From: Haloarcula vallismortis ATCC 29715
GTDB lineage: Archaea; Halobacteriota; Halobacteria; Halobacteriales; Haloarculaceae
Assembly (NCBI RefSeq): GCF_000337775.1
Contig: NZ_AOLQ01000022.1
Span: 1 to 53,742 of the forward strand
DNA: 53,742 nt
Reading direction: 5' to 3'
The notes beneath the pieces were generated by a model, which had not been told where the DNA came from, did not search any database, and worked only from the letters and a program-made list of their open reading frames with translations. This document shows positions 44,632-52,787 of this stretch, in pieces; position 1 is the first letter of the stretch, and each line of letters begins with the position of its first letter. A program made the translations under genes and the position numbers.

Positions 44632-45639
44632 ATGGACGCGCCGCTGTGGACGGAGACACACGCCCCGGAGTTGTCGGATATCCGCCAGCCGAAGGCCCGC
44701 GAGCACCTGCAGGGAGCCATCGAAGAGCCGATGAACCTGCTGGTCCACGGGCCGAAAGGAAGCGGGAAGACGGCCGCAGTCCGAGCCTTTGCTCGTGAGG
44801 TCCACGAGAACCCCGACGCGGACTTCACGGAACTCAACATGGCCGACGTGTTCGGCATGACGAAAAAAGAGGTCGCAAACGACCCGCGGTTCGCGTCGTT
44901 CATCGACAGCAAGCGACGGCGCGAGTCCTCGAAGGCCGACCTCATTAACCACGTCCTCAAGGAATCAGCCAGCTACTCCCCGGTGTCGGGCAGCTACAAG
45001 ACCATCCTGCTGGACAACGCCGAGGGGATGCGCGAGGACTTCCAGCAGGCGCTGCGTCGAGTGATGGAGCAGTACTACGAGGCGACGCAGTTCGTCATCG
45101 CAACACGTCAGCCCTCAGCTGTTATCCCGCCGATCCGCTCGCGGTGTTTCCCGGTCGTGATGCGCGAGCCGACCCACGAGGAGACGGCGTCGGTACTGGA
45201 GGACATCGTCACCGCGGAGGGCGTCGACCACGACGATGACGGCATCGAGTACGTCGCCGGCTACGCGGAGGGGGACCTCCGGACAGCGGTGCTGGCCGTC
45301 CAGACGACTGCCGAAGCCGAGGGTGAGGTGACGATGGACGCTGCCTTCGAGACCCTCAACGCCATCGAGGCCGACGACCAAGTCGAGCAGATGATCGATG
45401 CGGCCGAGGACGGGCGCTTTACTGACGCGCGGTCGACGCTCGATGACCTGCTCGTCGACGAAGGGTACGGCGCGTCCGACATCCTCGACGATATGCTGGA
45501 CGTGGCCCGGTCGCGCTACTCCGGCGACCGGTTAGCCGAGATTCACACGATGGCTGGCGAGACGGACATGGCGCTTGTCGACGCGGCCAACGAGCGAATC
45601 CACCTTTCGCATCTCCTTGCACAGCTTGGCGAACAGTAA
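44632..45639 (+). CDS. rfcC: Replication factor C small subunit C
   Basis: This is a 335-residue AAA+ clamp-loader small subunit. It begins PLWTETHAPELSDI, the usual RFC N-terminus. Walker A is HGPKGSGKTAAVRA, the Walker B position reads ILLDNAEGM rather than DExx, and the SRC motif is IRSRCFPV. The altered Walker B identifies the haloarchaeal RfcC paralogue, which is probably impaired in ATP hydrolysis and plays a structural or regulatory part in loading PCNA. RfcA and RfcB are not in this window. ATG 44632 starts at the family N-terminus. Confidence 0.92.
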   Translation: MDAPLWTETHAPELSDIRQPKAREHLQGAIEEPMNLLVHGPKGSGKTAAVRAFAREVHENPDADFTELNMADVFGMTKKEVANDPRFASFIDSKRRRESSKADLINHVLKESASYSPVSGSYKTILLDNAEGMREDFQQALRRVMEQYYEATQFVIATRQPSAVIPPIRSRCFPVVMREPTHEETASVLEDIVTAEGVDHDDDGIEYVAGYAEGDLRTAVLAVQTTAEAEGEVTMDAAFETLNAIEADDQVEQMIDAAEDGRFTDARSTLDDLLVDEGYGASDILDDMLDVARSRYSGDRLAEIHTMAGETDMALVDAANERIHLSHLLAQLGEQ

Positions 45640-45824
45640 GGGACGGCGTTCAGCCGCTATCGCTCTGGAAGCGCTGTACCGGACACAGCCGGCCGCTATA
45701 ACATGTTCCCGCCCCACCGCCGAACCGGGGGACGACGCGGTGACACGGAATCGCGGACGGAGACGGCGTCAGCCGCTTCGAAATCCTTTTACGCGCTTCG
45801 GCGGGTAGATACGGACAACGAACC

Positions 45825-46133
45825 ATGGATATCGACATCATCGAAGAAGACGAGAATCCCATGTTGCACCGCACGGACGTCCGGTTCGAGGTCGTCCACG
45901 ACGAAGCCACCCCTTCCCGTCTCTCTGTCCGCGACTCTCTTGCGGCCACGCTGAACAAGGATGCCGAAGAAGTCGTCATCCACAAGCTCGACACCAAGTT
46001 CGGCATGCGGAAGACGGTCGGCTACGCGAAGGTCTACGACAACCCCGAGTACGCCCGCGACGTTGAGCAGGACCACATGCTCGAACGCAACAAGATCGTC
46101 GCCGACGGCGAAGAGGAAGCGGAGGAAGCATAG
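45825..46133 (+). CDS. rps24e: Ribosomal protein S24e
   Basis: This is a 102-residue 30S protein found in archaea and eukaryotes. Family segments are NPMLHRTDVRFEVVHDEATP, RDSLAATLNKDAEEVVIHKL and TKFGMRKTVGYAKVYDN. It has a short acidic C-terminal extension, as in halophiles. The stop codon abuts the ATG of S27ae. Confidence 0.96.
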   Translation: MDIDIIEEDENPMLHRTDVRFEVVHDEATPSRLSVRDSLAATLNKDAEEVVIHKLDTKFGMRKTVGYAKVYDNPEYARDVEQDHMLERNKIVADGEEEAEEA

Positions 46134-46268
46134 ATGCCACACAACGAATACTACAACGACGACGGCGAACTCGACCGCGAAACCTGCCCCCGGTGCGGTG
46201 ACACCGTCCTCGCCGAACACGAGGACCGCCAGCACTGCGGCAAGTGCGGCTACACCGAGTGGAAGTAA
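46134..46268 (+). CDS. rps27ae: Ribosomal protein S27ae
   Basis: This is a 44-residue zinc-ribbon 30S protein with knuckles CPRCGDTVL and CGKCGYTEW. Eukaryotic relatives are fused to ubiquitin; archaeal ones are free-standing. It begins immediately after the S24e stop (TAGATG) and is followed 9 bp later by the Kae1-Bud32 gene, a conserved archaeal order. Confidence 0.95.
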   Translation: MPHNEYYNDDGELDRETCPRCGDTVLAEHEDRQHCGKCGYTEWK

Positions 46269-46277
46269 GGCCGCCCG

Positions 46278-47939
46278 ATGCGTATTCTGGGTATCGAAGG
46301 TACCGCCTGGGCAGCCAGTGCTTCGGTGTTCGAGACACCGGACCCAGCGCAGGTCACTGACGACGATCACGTTTTCATCGAGACTGACGCCTACGCGCCA
46401 GACAGCGGCGGCATCCATCCGCGAGAAGCCGCCGAGCACATGGGCGAGGCCATCCCGACCGTCGTCGAGACGGCCATCGACCACGCACACGAGCGGGCGA
46501 CCGCTGACGGCGCGAGCGAACGCGGAGCTGACAGCTCCCCTATCGACGCCGTCGCCTTCGCTCGTGGCCCGGGGCTGGGACCCTGTCTCCGCATCGTCGC
46601 CACCGCCGCCAGAGCCGTCGCGCAGCGATTCGACGTGCCGCTGGTCGGCGTGAACCACATGGTCGCCCACCTCGAAGTGGGCCGCCACCGCTCGGGCTTT
46701 GACTCGCCGGTGTGTCTGAACGCCTCCGGCGCGAACGCCCACATCCTCGGCTATCGGAACGGCCGCTACCGCGTGCTGGGCGAGACGATGGACACCGGCG
46801 TCGGCAACGCTATCGACAAGTTCACCCGCCACATCGGCTGGTCACACCCAGGCGGGCCGAAGGTCGAACAGCACGCCCGCGACGGCGAGTACCACGAACT
46901 ACCCTACGTCGTCAAGGGGATGGACTTCTCCTTTTCGGGAATCATGAGCGCCGCCAAACAGGCCGTCGACGATGGCGTCCCGGTCGACGATGTCTGTCGC
47001 GGGATGGAGGAAACCATCTTCGCGATGCTGACGGAAGTCGCCGAGCGGGCGCTGTCGCTGACCGGCGCTGACGAACTGGTGCTTGGCGGCGGTGTCGGCC
47101 AGAACGACCGCCTCCAGCGGATGCTCGGTGAGATGTGCGAGCAACGCGGCGCGAAGTTCTACGCCCCCGAAAACCGCTTCCTGCGGGACAACGCCGGCAT
47201 GATAGCCATGCTCGGCGCGAAGATGTACGCGGCCGGCGACACCATCGCCATCGAGGACTCGCGTATCGACTCAAACTTCCGGCCCGACGAGGTGGCCGTC
47301 ACCTGGCGCGGGACCGAGGAGTCGGTGGACAGCTACCGCACAGGGACCGACGAAGTTCAGGGCGCGGAGGCGACCGTCCGTTTCGACGGGGACCGCGTCA
47401 TCAAGGAGCGCGTCCCGCGGAGCTACCGCCACCCGTCGCTCGATGAGCGGCTGCGAACCGAACGCACCAGACAGGAAGCCCGACTCACCAGCGAGGCGCG
47501 CCGGCACGGCGTCCCGACGCCGCTGGTCCGGGACGTGGACCCGCAGGAGGCCCGCATCGTCTTCCAGCGAGTGGGTGACGCGGACCTCCGTGAGGGCCTG
47601 ACCGAGTCCCGCGTTACGGACGTGGGTCGCTGGCTCGCTCGCATCCACAATGCTGGCTTCGTCCACGGTGACCCGACGACGCGCAACGTCCGGGTCGGGA
47701 GCCGGGACGGACAGGGAGACCAGACCTTCCTCATCGACTTCGGCCTCGGTTACTACACGCAGGAGGCAGAGGACCACGCGATGGACCTCCACGTCCTCGC
47801 ACAGTCGCTCGCCGGGACTGCGGACGACCCCGAGACGCTGCTGTCGGCCGCCGAGGACGCCTACCGGACAGAGAGCGATCACGCCGACGCGGTGTTCACC
47901 AGTCTCGACGACATCGAGGGGCGCGGGCGGTATCAGTAA
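46278..47939 (+). CDS. kae1: KEOPS complex Kae1-Bud32 fusion protein
   Basis: This is a 553-residue fusion of two KEOPS subunits, which make N6-threonylcarbamoyladenosine on tRNA. The N-terminal Kae1 ATPase/transferase (about 1-325) has metal ligands in GVNHMVAHLEVGRH, the MDFSFSGIMSAAK loop and GGGVGQNDRL. The C-terminal Bud32 kinase (about 345-553) has a nucleotide loop around FDGDRVIKERVPRSYR, catalytic GFVHGDPTTRNVRV and metal-binding LIDFGLGYYTQEAEDHAMDL. The fusion is known in several euryarchaea. It probably shares a transcript with the ribosomal genes. Confidence 0.96.
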   Translation: MRILGIEGTAWAASASVFETPDPAQVTDDDHVFIETDAYAPDSGGIHPREAAEHMGEAIPTVVETAIDHAHERATADGASERGADSSPIDAVAFARGPGLGPCLRIVATAARAVAQRFDVPLVGVNHMVAHLEVGRHRSGFDSPVCLNASGANAHILGYRNGRYRVLGETMDTGVGNAIDKFTRHIGWSHPGGPKVEQHARDGEYHELPYVVKGMDFSFSGIMSAAKQAVDDGVPVDDVCRGMEETIFAMLTEVAERALSLTGADELVLGGGVGQNDRLQRMLGEMCEQRGAKFYAPENRFLRDNAGMIAMLGAKMYAAGDTIAIEDSRIDSNFRPDEVAVTWRGTEESVDSYRTGTDEVQGAEATVRFDGDRVIKERVPRSYRHPSLDERLRTERTRQEARLTSEARRHGVPTPLVRDVDPQEARIVFQRVGDADLREGLTESRVTDVGRWLARIHNAGFVHGDPTTRNVRVGSRDGQGDQTFLIDFGLGYYTQEAEDHAMDLHVLAQSLAGTADDPETLLSAAEDAYRTESDHADAVFTSLDDIEGRGRYQ

Positions 47940-48204
47940 TATAAGGACTATCTGAGTCGCGGTCGGCGGAGCAAGCATACCGCGGTCTTCGACCGCGGTT
48001 TCACGCGAATCGCGTCGCGATTCGCGCATTTTTCGCCACCGAAAGACTCGCGCCGCTCGTCTTTCGAGCCTTGCTTCACTCCGTTCAGCAAGACCACGTT
48101 TTTCGAGGAGGGTTCCCGCAGCGGCGCTTCGCGCCGCGAGGAAACCCGACGAGGAAAAAGGTGGTGGACAAATGGTTTTAACCTCGGCACGAATAGCACT
48201 CAGT
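47940..48204. other. Intergenic hairpin-rich spacer
   Basis: This spacer contains at least five short inverted repeats: ACCGCGGTC-TTC-GACCGCGGT (47979-47999), CGCGAATCGCG-T-CGCGATTCGCG (48004-48026), GAAAGAC...GTCTTTC (48041-48065), CTTGCT...AGCAAG (48070-48092) and GCGGCGC-TTC-GCGCCGC (48121-48137). I see no credible gene; a minus-strand open frame here is basic and low-complexity. Confidence 0.65.
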
Positions 48205-48480
48205 ATGGCAGAAAAACCCCAGTCGGGAACGTTGTTCGGCGTGCCGTACAACTTCGAACGACCGAGTCTCAAGCGGTTGGTGTCAGCCTATTGGAAGCCG
48301 GGCGAAGACATGCTGGTCGAAAAGCCGTTTGGCATCGGCTACACGCTGAACCTGGCGAACTGGCGCTCGTGGGTCGTGCTGGCGGTCGCCGGCGTGATGC
48401 TGTATCTGGAACGCGGCGGCAGCAGCGAGGAGTTCGAGTCCGAGAGCGAGGACGAGCCGGTCGAAGTCGTCGTCGACTGA
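48205..48480 (+). CDS. DUF5808 small membrane-associated protein
   Basis: This is a 91-residue protein with GTLFGVPYNFERPSLKRL and PFGIGYTLNLANWRSW, the pattern of DUF5808, then one membrane helix (about residues 54-68, VVLAVAGVMLYLE) and an acidic tail. The function of DUF5808 is unknown. ATG 48205 is used; the upstream extension of the frame includes part of the hairpin spacer. Confidence 0.82.
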   Translation: MAEKPQSGTLFGVPYNFERPSLKRLVSAYWKPGEDMLVEKPFGIGYTLNLANWRSWVVLAVAGVMLYLERGGSSEEFESESEDEPVEVVVD

Positions 48481-48525
48481 CCGCTGTTTCGACGCCTCTT
48501 TTATCACCGGTCGCCGTGTGCCGGT

Positions 48526-49197
48526 ATGCTCAATTTTGTCACGACCAATCCCGGGAAAGTCCGGGAGGCGACCGAATATCTCGACGACGAGGTCAACCAG
48601 TTCGACTTCGACTACCCGGAAGTTCAGGCCGACGACCTGCGAACGGTCGCGGCCGAGGGCGCGCGGGCGGCCTACCGAACGGCTGACGGGCCGGTCATCG
48701 TCGACGACGCGGGGCTGTTCATCGACGCCTTCGACGGGTTCCCCGGGCCGTACTCCTCCTACGTCGAGGACACTGTTGGCGTGGAGCGCGTCTGGCGCAT
48801 GACGGAGCCGGAGGACGACCGCGGCGCGGCGTTCAAGACGGTCATCGCCTACTGCGACGGCGATGGGTTCGAGGCGACGCCGGACCCGGACGGCATCGAC
48901 CGTGAGGACCGTCGCGGACAGGACCTGGCGGCCGACGACCGCGGCGTGGCGACGACGGATGAACAGGTACACAGCGGGAACGAGGAACAGAGCGGCAAGA
49001 CAGTACCGGTAAAGCTGTTTGAAGGGCGCGTCGCCGGCGAGATCGTCGCCCCGCGCGGCGAGGGCGGGTTCGGCTTCGACCCCATCTTCGAGCACGACGG
49101 GACGACGTTCGCGGAGATGAGCACCGAGCAGAAGAACGCAATCTCCCACCGCGGGCGGGCGCTGGCGAAGTTCGCGGAGTGGTACGGTGAGCGGTAA
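48526..49197 (+). CDS. rdgB: XTP/dITP diphosphatase (RdgB/HAM1 family)
   Basis: This is a 223-residue pyrophosphatase that removes non-canonical purine NTPs. The N-terminal MLNFVTTNPGKVREA has the triphosphate-binding loop, IVDDAGLFIDAFDGFPG carries catalytic acids, and GGFGFDPIF and ISHRGRAL are the other family motifs. About 40 extra residues (roughly 117-157, hydrophilic and Asp/Glu-rich) interrupt the usual core, which is close to 185 residues in other archaea. They probably form a surface loop. The stop falls in a sequence repeated 110 bp downstream. Confidence 0.92.
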   Translation: MLNFVTTNPGKVREATEYLDDEVNQFDFDYPEVQADDLRTVAAEGARAAYRTADGPVIVDDAGLFIDAFDGFPGPYSSYVEDTVGVERVWRMTEPEDDRGAAFKTVIAYCDGDGFEATPDPDGIDREDRRGQDLAADDRGVATTDEQVHSGNEEQSGKTVPVKLFEGRVAGEIVAPRGEGGFGFDPIFEHDGTTFAEMSTEQKNAISHRGRALAKFAEWYGER

Positions 49198-49200
49198 CGA
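49172..49200 (+). repeat. 29-bp imperfect direct repeat, first copy
   Basis: These 29 bases at the end of the RdgB gene match 49282-49310 with two mismatches. The copies flank two hairpins (49210-49230 and 49234-49266). Confidence 0.7.
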
Positions 49201-49296
49201 ACCGTCCGTCGAGGGATGTCCCATCCCTCGGAAGTTCCAGCGGCGAGGGACCGACGGCGCTGGAACCCGAAGCGACAACAGTCGCGGAGTGGGACG
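49198..49296. other. Short spacer with two hairpins
   Basis: It holds CGAGGGATG-TCC-CATCCCTCG (49210-49230) and GTTCCAGCG with CGCTGGAAC (49234-49266, 15-nt loop). The second copy of the 29-bp repeat begins at 49282. I see nothing coding beyond the alternative start of the SDR frame at 49216. Confidence 0.55.
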
Positions 49297-49310
49297 GTGA
49301 GCGGTAGCGA
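49282..49310 (+). repeat. 29-bp imperfect direct repeat, second copy
   Basis: This is a near-copy of the end of the RdgB gene. It contains the GTG at 49297 that may start the SDR gene, so part of RdgB's 3' end has become the 5' end of another gene. Confidence 0.7.
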
Positions 49311-50094
49311 CGTGCCGGTCGTCGGGACCGGCGGTACCGCCCTGATAACCGGTGCGTCAGCGGGCATCGGTGAAGCGCTGGCGCGTGAGTTCGCCGCACG
49401 CGGCCACGATGTGGTGCTGGCCGCCCGAAGTGAGAGGAAACTGGCGCGACTGGCTGAGGACCTCGAAACGAGGGGTGTCACGGCAACGCCAATCTCTATC
49501 GACCTCGACCGCTCTGGGGCTGCCGAAGAGCTGTACGAAGAGGTGACGAAGCGCGGTCTGGACATCGATATCCTCGTCAACAACGTCGGCGTGGGGACCT
49601 ACGGCCCGTTCGCGAAGAGTGATCTGTCGGAAGAACGGACGCAGTTACGCCTGAACGTCATGCTTCCCGTCGAACTGACCCGGCTATTCATAGACGAGTT
49701 CGACGAGGGTGGCGCGGTTATCAACATGGGTTCAGTCGCCGGGTTCCAGCCGGGGCCGAACCTCGCCGGGTACTACGCGAGCAAGGCGTATATCAACAGC
49801 TTCAGCGAGGCGCTCGCAGAGGAGTTCCGAGGGTCGCCGGTCGACGTGACAGTGGTTTGTCCCGGCCCGGTCGACACAGAGTTTCAGGAACGAGCCGGGA
49901 TGACGGACTCAACTGTCGGGTCGGTTGCCACGAACTCACCCGAGACGGTCGCATCGGCGGCGTATAAAGGGGCCGCGGCTGGCGAGACTGTCGTCATTCC
50001 GCGGCGGTCGATGCGGCTTATCGACCGATTGGTGAGAGTGACACCGCGCTGGGTCGTCCGGCGCGTTACAGCGCTGGTCAACCAGGACAGGTAG
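49297..50094 (+). CDS. Short-chain dehydrogenase/reductase (SDR)
   Basis: This is a 265-residue NAD(P)-dependent SDR enzyme. The dinucleotide motif is [20 protein letters not shown] (about residues 16-35), the structural NNVGV follows, catalytic Ser is in [10 protein letters not shown], and YYASKAY is the YxxxK motif. The C-terminal 50 residues, ending in basic segments ([20 protein letters not shown]), resemble membrane-associated SDRs of the 17-beta-HSD type. GTG 49297 is chosen because the duplicated spacer precedes it; ATG 49216, in the same frame, would add 27 basic residues. Confidence 0.85.
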   Translation: MSGSDVPVVGTGGTALITGASAGIGEALAREFAARGHDVVLAARSERKLARLAEDLETRGVTATPISIDLDRSGAAEELYEEVTKRGLDIDILVNNVGVGTYGPFAKSDLSEERTQLRLNVMLPVELTRLFIDEFDEGGAVINMGSVAGFQPGPNLAGYYASKAYINSFSEALAEEFRGSPVDVTVVCPGPVDTEFQERAGMTDSTVGSVATNSPETVASAAYKGAAAGETVVIPRRSMRLIDRLVRVTPRWVVRRVTALVNQDR

Positions 50095-50199
50095 AGAATC
50101 AGCTCTGAGACTGCCGTTGGTTCCAGTGTTCACCACTGCCACCTGTCTGGTTTTCGTCCATCAATGCCTTTTCAATCTCCGAGAATTGGACTCGAACCT

Positions 50200-50206
50200 T
50201 ATTATA
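50200..50206 (+). promoter_or_regulatory. TATA box for the transducer gene
   Basis: TATTATA lies 22-28 bases before ATG 50228. The predicted transcription start is close to the ATG, so GGAG at 50221-50224 is unlikely to act as a ribosome binding site. This favours ATG 50228 as the start. Confidence 0.55.
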
Positions 50207-50227
50207 CACTGTAAGAAAAAGGAGCGT

Positions 50228-51931
50228 ATGCTCACAGACCCGGTCGGACAGTACAAATCGGTGATACGTGGATCACTTGACCTCTTCGGCGTCTCCGGTT
50301 CAGTCGAACGGAAGGTGCTTGCAGCCGTCGGCCTGCAGTTTGCCGCGTCGGTCGCGCTGGCAGTTGTCTCGCTTGTCGCCAGCGGGACCGTCCGGTTCGT
50401 CGTCACAGGCGTGTTGCTGGCTGGCGCTATCGTCGCATTCGCCAACACGGTGTTCATCACCCGCGAGGATTTCGTCGAACCAGTTACAGCGATGGCTGCA
50501 GGCGCAGATCATATCGCGTCCGGGGAACTCGACGTGGAACTGCCAGAGAGCGAGCGCGACGACGAGGTTGCCGAACTGCTCTCGTCGTTTCGCTCGATGC
50601 AATCGTATCTGCTGACAGTGTCCGAGCAGGCCGACGCGCTCTCCCGGCAGGAGTTCGACGCCGACATTCTCGACGAGGACGTGCCCGGGACCTTCGGCCA
50701 GTCACTGGAGAAGATGGCCGCCAGTATGGACGATTACACCACCGAACTGAAGACGATGACCAGCGACCTCGAACGGCGTTCCAAGGCGCTTAACGACCTC
50801 GTCGTCGCCTTCGGTGACGCCGCCGAACAGGCGAAAGACGGGGATCTGACGGCCACCATCGACGAGGACTTCGAGGCCGACGACGAACAGTTCGATGCTG
50901 TCGTCGAGAACTACAACGACCTCGTGACGACGCTTGGAGGAACGGTGGCAACCGTTGCCGCGTTCGCTGAAGACGTCGACGAGACAAGCGATCACGTCAC
51001 CCGAAGCATCGAAGAGATCGACGACGCGAGCGACGAGATTTCTCGGTCGATTCAGGAGATCTCAGCCGGCGCCAGCCAGCAGGCGTCGCGTCACGACGAC
51101 GTCGCCTCAGAGATGAACACGCTGTCTGCCACTGTCGAAGAGATTGCCGCGACCGCTGAAAACGCGGCTGACACCGCGGAGAAGGCGACTCAGCGAGGGC
51201 GCGAGGGACGTGCAGACGCCGAGCAGGCGATCGACGAACTCGACGAGATGGAAGCTCGCATCGACGATATCGCCGTCGCGGTCGAAAGTCTGGTCGACCA
51301 GATCAGCGAAATCGACGACATCGTCGAGGTCATCACCGATATCGCTGAGCAAACGAACATGCTCGCGTTGAACGCCTCAATCGAGGCGGCCCGAGCGGAC
51401 GCAAGCGGAGACGGATTTGCCGTCGTCGCCGATGAGGTGAAGACACTCGCAGAAGAGACCCGCGACGCAGCAACGGACGTATCGGACCGTATCCAGGCAG
51501 TCCAGCACGAGGCCAGCGAGACCGTCAGCGACGTGGAAGCGACGAACCAGCAAGTGACCGACAGCGCCGCAACCATCGAGTCGGCACTCCGAGATTTCGA
51601 GGATATCGTCGACGTGCTCGGCGAGGTCAACGCCTCGATTCAGGAGATATCAGGAGCCACCGCCGAGCAGGCAGAGACCACGCAGGAGGTCGTCGATATG
51701 GTCGACGAGGTCGCGGCAGTGAGCGAGCAGACGAACGAGGAGTCCGAGGCCGTTGCCGCCGCGACTGAAGAACAGACCGCGACGATTACCGAAGTGACCA
51801 CCGAGGTACAGGAGATGGCAGCCCAGACCGACGAGCTGCGTGAGGTGCTTGCAGAGTTCGACGTTTCGGGGGACACGACCGCGCCGTCGGGAACGGTCTC
51901 CGCAGCCACAGTAACGACGGCTGACGACTGA
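50228..51931 (+). CDS. Methyl-accepting chemotaxis transducer (Htr-like)
   Basis: This is a 567-residue transducer. Two membrane helices lie at about residues 32-54 and 56-77 with almost no extracellular loop, followed by a HAMP-like region (about 78-140), a second HAMP-like or linker segment and a long coiled-coil signalling domain. The hairpin tip, [20 protein letters not shown], is the CheA/CheW contact. Without an external ligand domain it probably senses through the membrane, cytoplasm or a partner protein. Gln/Glu pairs in the helices are likely methylation sites. ATG 50228 is preferred to an earlier start. Confidence 0.92.
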   Translation: MLTDPVGQYKSVIRGSLDLFGVSGSVERKVLAAVGLQFAASVALAVVSLVASGTVRFVVTGVLLAGAIVAFANTVFITREDFVEPVTAMAAGADHIASGELDVELPESERDDEVAELLSSFRSMQSYLLTVSEQADALSRQEFDADILDEDVPGTFGQSLEKMAASMDDYTTELKTMTSDLERRSKALNDLVVAFGDAAEQAKDGDLTATIDEDFEADDEQFDAVVENYNDLVTTLGGTVATVAAFAEDVDETSDHVTRSIEEIDDASDEISRSIQEISAGASQQASRHDDVASEMNTLSATVEEIAATAENAADTAEKATQRGREGRADAEQAIDELDEMEARIDDIAVAVESLVDQISEIDDIVEVITDIAEQTNMLALNASIEAARADASGDGFAVVADEVKTLAEETRDAATDVSDRIQAVQHEASETVSDVEATNQQVTDSAATIESALRDFEDIVDVLGEVNASIQEISGATAEQAETTQEVVDMVDEVAAVSEQTNEESEAVAAATEEQTATITEVTTEVQEMAAQTDELREVLAEFDVSGDTTAPSGTVSAATVTTADD

Positions 51932-51937
51932 GTATCG

Positions 51938-52414
51938 CTACGCGCGTGGGTCTCGATCCGGGCCGGGATACTCACCGCCTTCGACGACCGGGTACAGTGA
52001 CTCCGGGTCAAACAGGCGAGCGAAGGCGTCCGGCGGCCTGACACTCAGGGACATGTGACGGTTGAGCGACGCGCCAGTCCGGGCGCTCCGCAGGCCGTCA
52101 TTGTAAGAAAGGAGATGCTGTGCGCCGCCACGGTATGCCGAAGCCAGCGCAGGATGGTCACCAGCCGGGTGGTCGACGATGTCACAGTCGGGTTCGATCC
52201 GCGCCCGCCAGTCTGTTGCCAGAGCGTCATCGGCGAGATCGGCGATGACGGCGGTGGCGTCGTCTAACAGATGGTCACTTGCGACGAGCGTGACCCACGA
52301 GTGGCGGCGAACGTGGTCGAGAGCGCTACGGGCGTCACTGTCTGGCCCACACAACAGGTCGGCGGCGAGAACATCGGCGTCCGCGACGACGCGCGCTGGC
52401 GACGGCTCAGACAT
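51938..52414 (-). CDS. PIN-like domain protein
   Basis: This is a 158-residue protein. The PIN-type pattern is VVADADVLAADLL near the N-terminus (Asp12 or Asp14), Asp86 in GDHPALASAYRGGAQHLL and Asp106 in SYNDGLRS, matching the acidic cluster of PIN nucleases. The C-terminal tail is acidic. ATG 52414 overlaps the stop of a 35-residue upstream gene by eight bases, an arrangement seen in toxin-antitoxin pairs, although stand-alone PIN-like proteins also occur in haloarchaea (DUF7384-like, from memory). It converges on the transducer gene with a 6-bp gap. Confidence 0.75.
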   Translation of the reverse strand: MSEPSPARVVADADVLAADLLCGPDSDARSALDHVRRHSWVTLVASDHLLDDATAVIADLADDALATDWRARIEPDCDIVDHPAGDHPALASAYRGGAQHLLSYNDGLRSARTGASLNRHMSLSVRPPDAFARLFDPESLYPVVEGGEYPGPDRDPRA

Positions 52415-52514
52415 CGTCTTCGTCCTCCGCCCGGTGCTCTTCGAGAGCCGTACAGACAGCGTCAACCGTAGTCTGGTGGTCCGCTGCACGTTCAAACAGC
52501 GTCGCCCATGTCAT
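52407..52514 (-). CDS. 35-residue protein overlapping the PIN-like gene
   Basis: This encodes a 35-residue acidic, probably helical polypeptide (MTWATLFERAADHQTTVD then a C-terminal ALEEHRAEDEDDV). Its stop lies inside the start of the PIN-like gene, eight bases shared, so translation is probably coupled. It could be an antitoxin or partner peptide, but it may also be a leader. The longer frame upstream is not haloarchaeal in composition. Confidence is limited by length. Confidence 0.5.
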   Translation of the reverse strand: MTWATLFERAADHQTTVDAVCTALEEHRAEDEDDV

Positions 52515-52787
52515 AGGGGTACGCAGTCGTCGAACAATGAAAAACCCGTGCTGTCTGCCACCTGTCTGACGGGCATTTATGTCTACCGGTAGCATTTCAC
52601 CCGGTACGGGCGTGCTTCCACGGCTCCAGTGAATGTCGGTGACACTGCGTGCCATCCTATCCTCCCCAGGCGCGCCCGGACACCGCGATCCTCCCTTTCA
52701 TATCCTACTCCCCCCGGCTTTCGTCGAATACAGCGAGTTCTGTCAGTCTGAGCGCGACTGCAAGGAGCGGACCGGATGCCGTGAATG

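Noticed and set aside
47948..48199. Minus-strand 83-codon frame in the hairpin spacer
   Set aside because: It is strongly basic, unlike haloarchaeal proteins, and its sequence follows the palindromes; no start context.
47271..48272. Minus-strand open frame of 333 codons opposite Kae1-Bud32
   Set aside because: It is antisense to conserved KEOPS sequence and runs into the hairpin spacer; no domain pattern.
48283..49278. Minus-strand open frame of 331 codons opposite the DUF5808 and rdgB genes
   Set aside because: Both plus-strand genes have clear family motifs; this frame has no domain and is Arg-rich.
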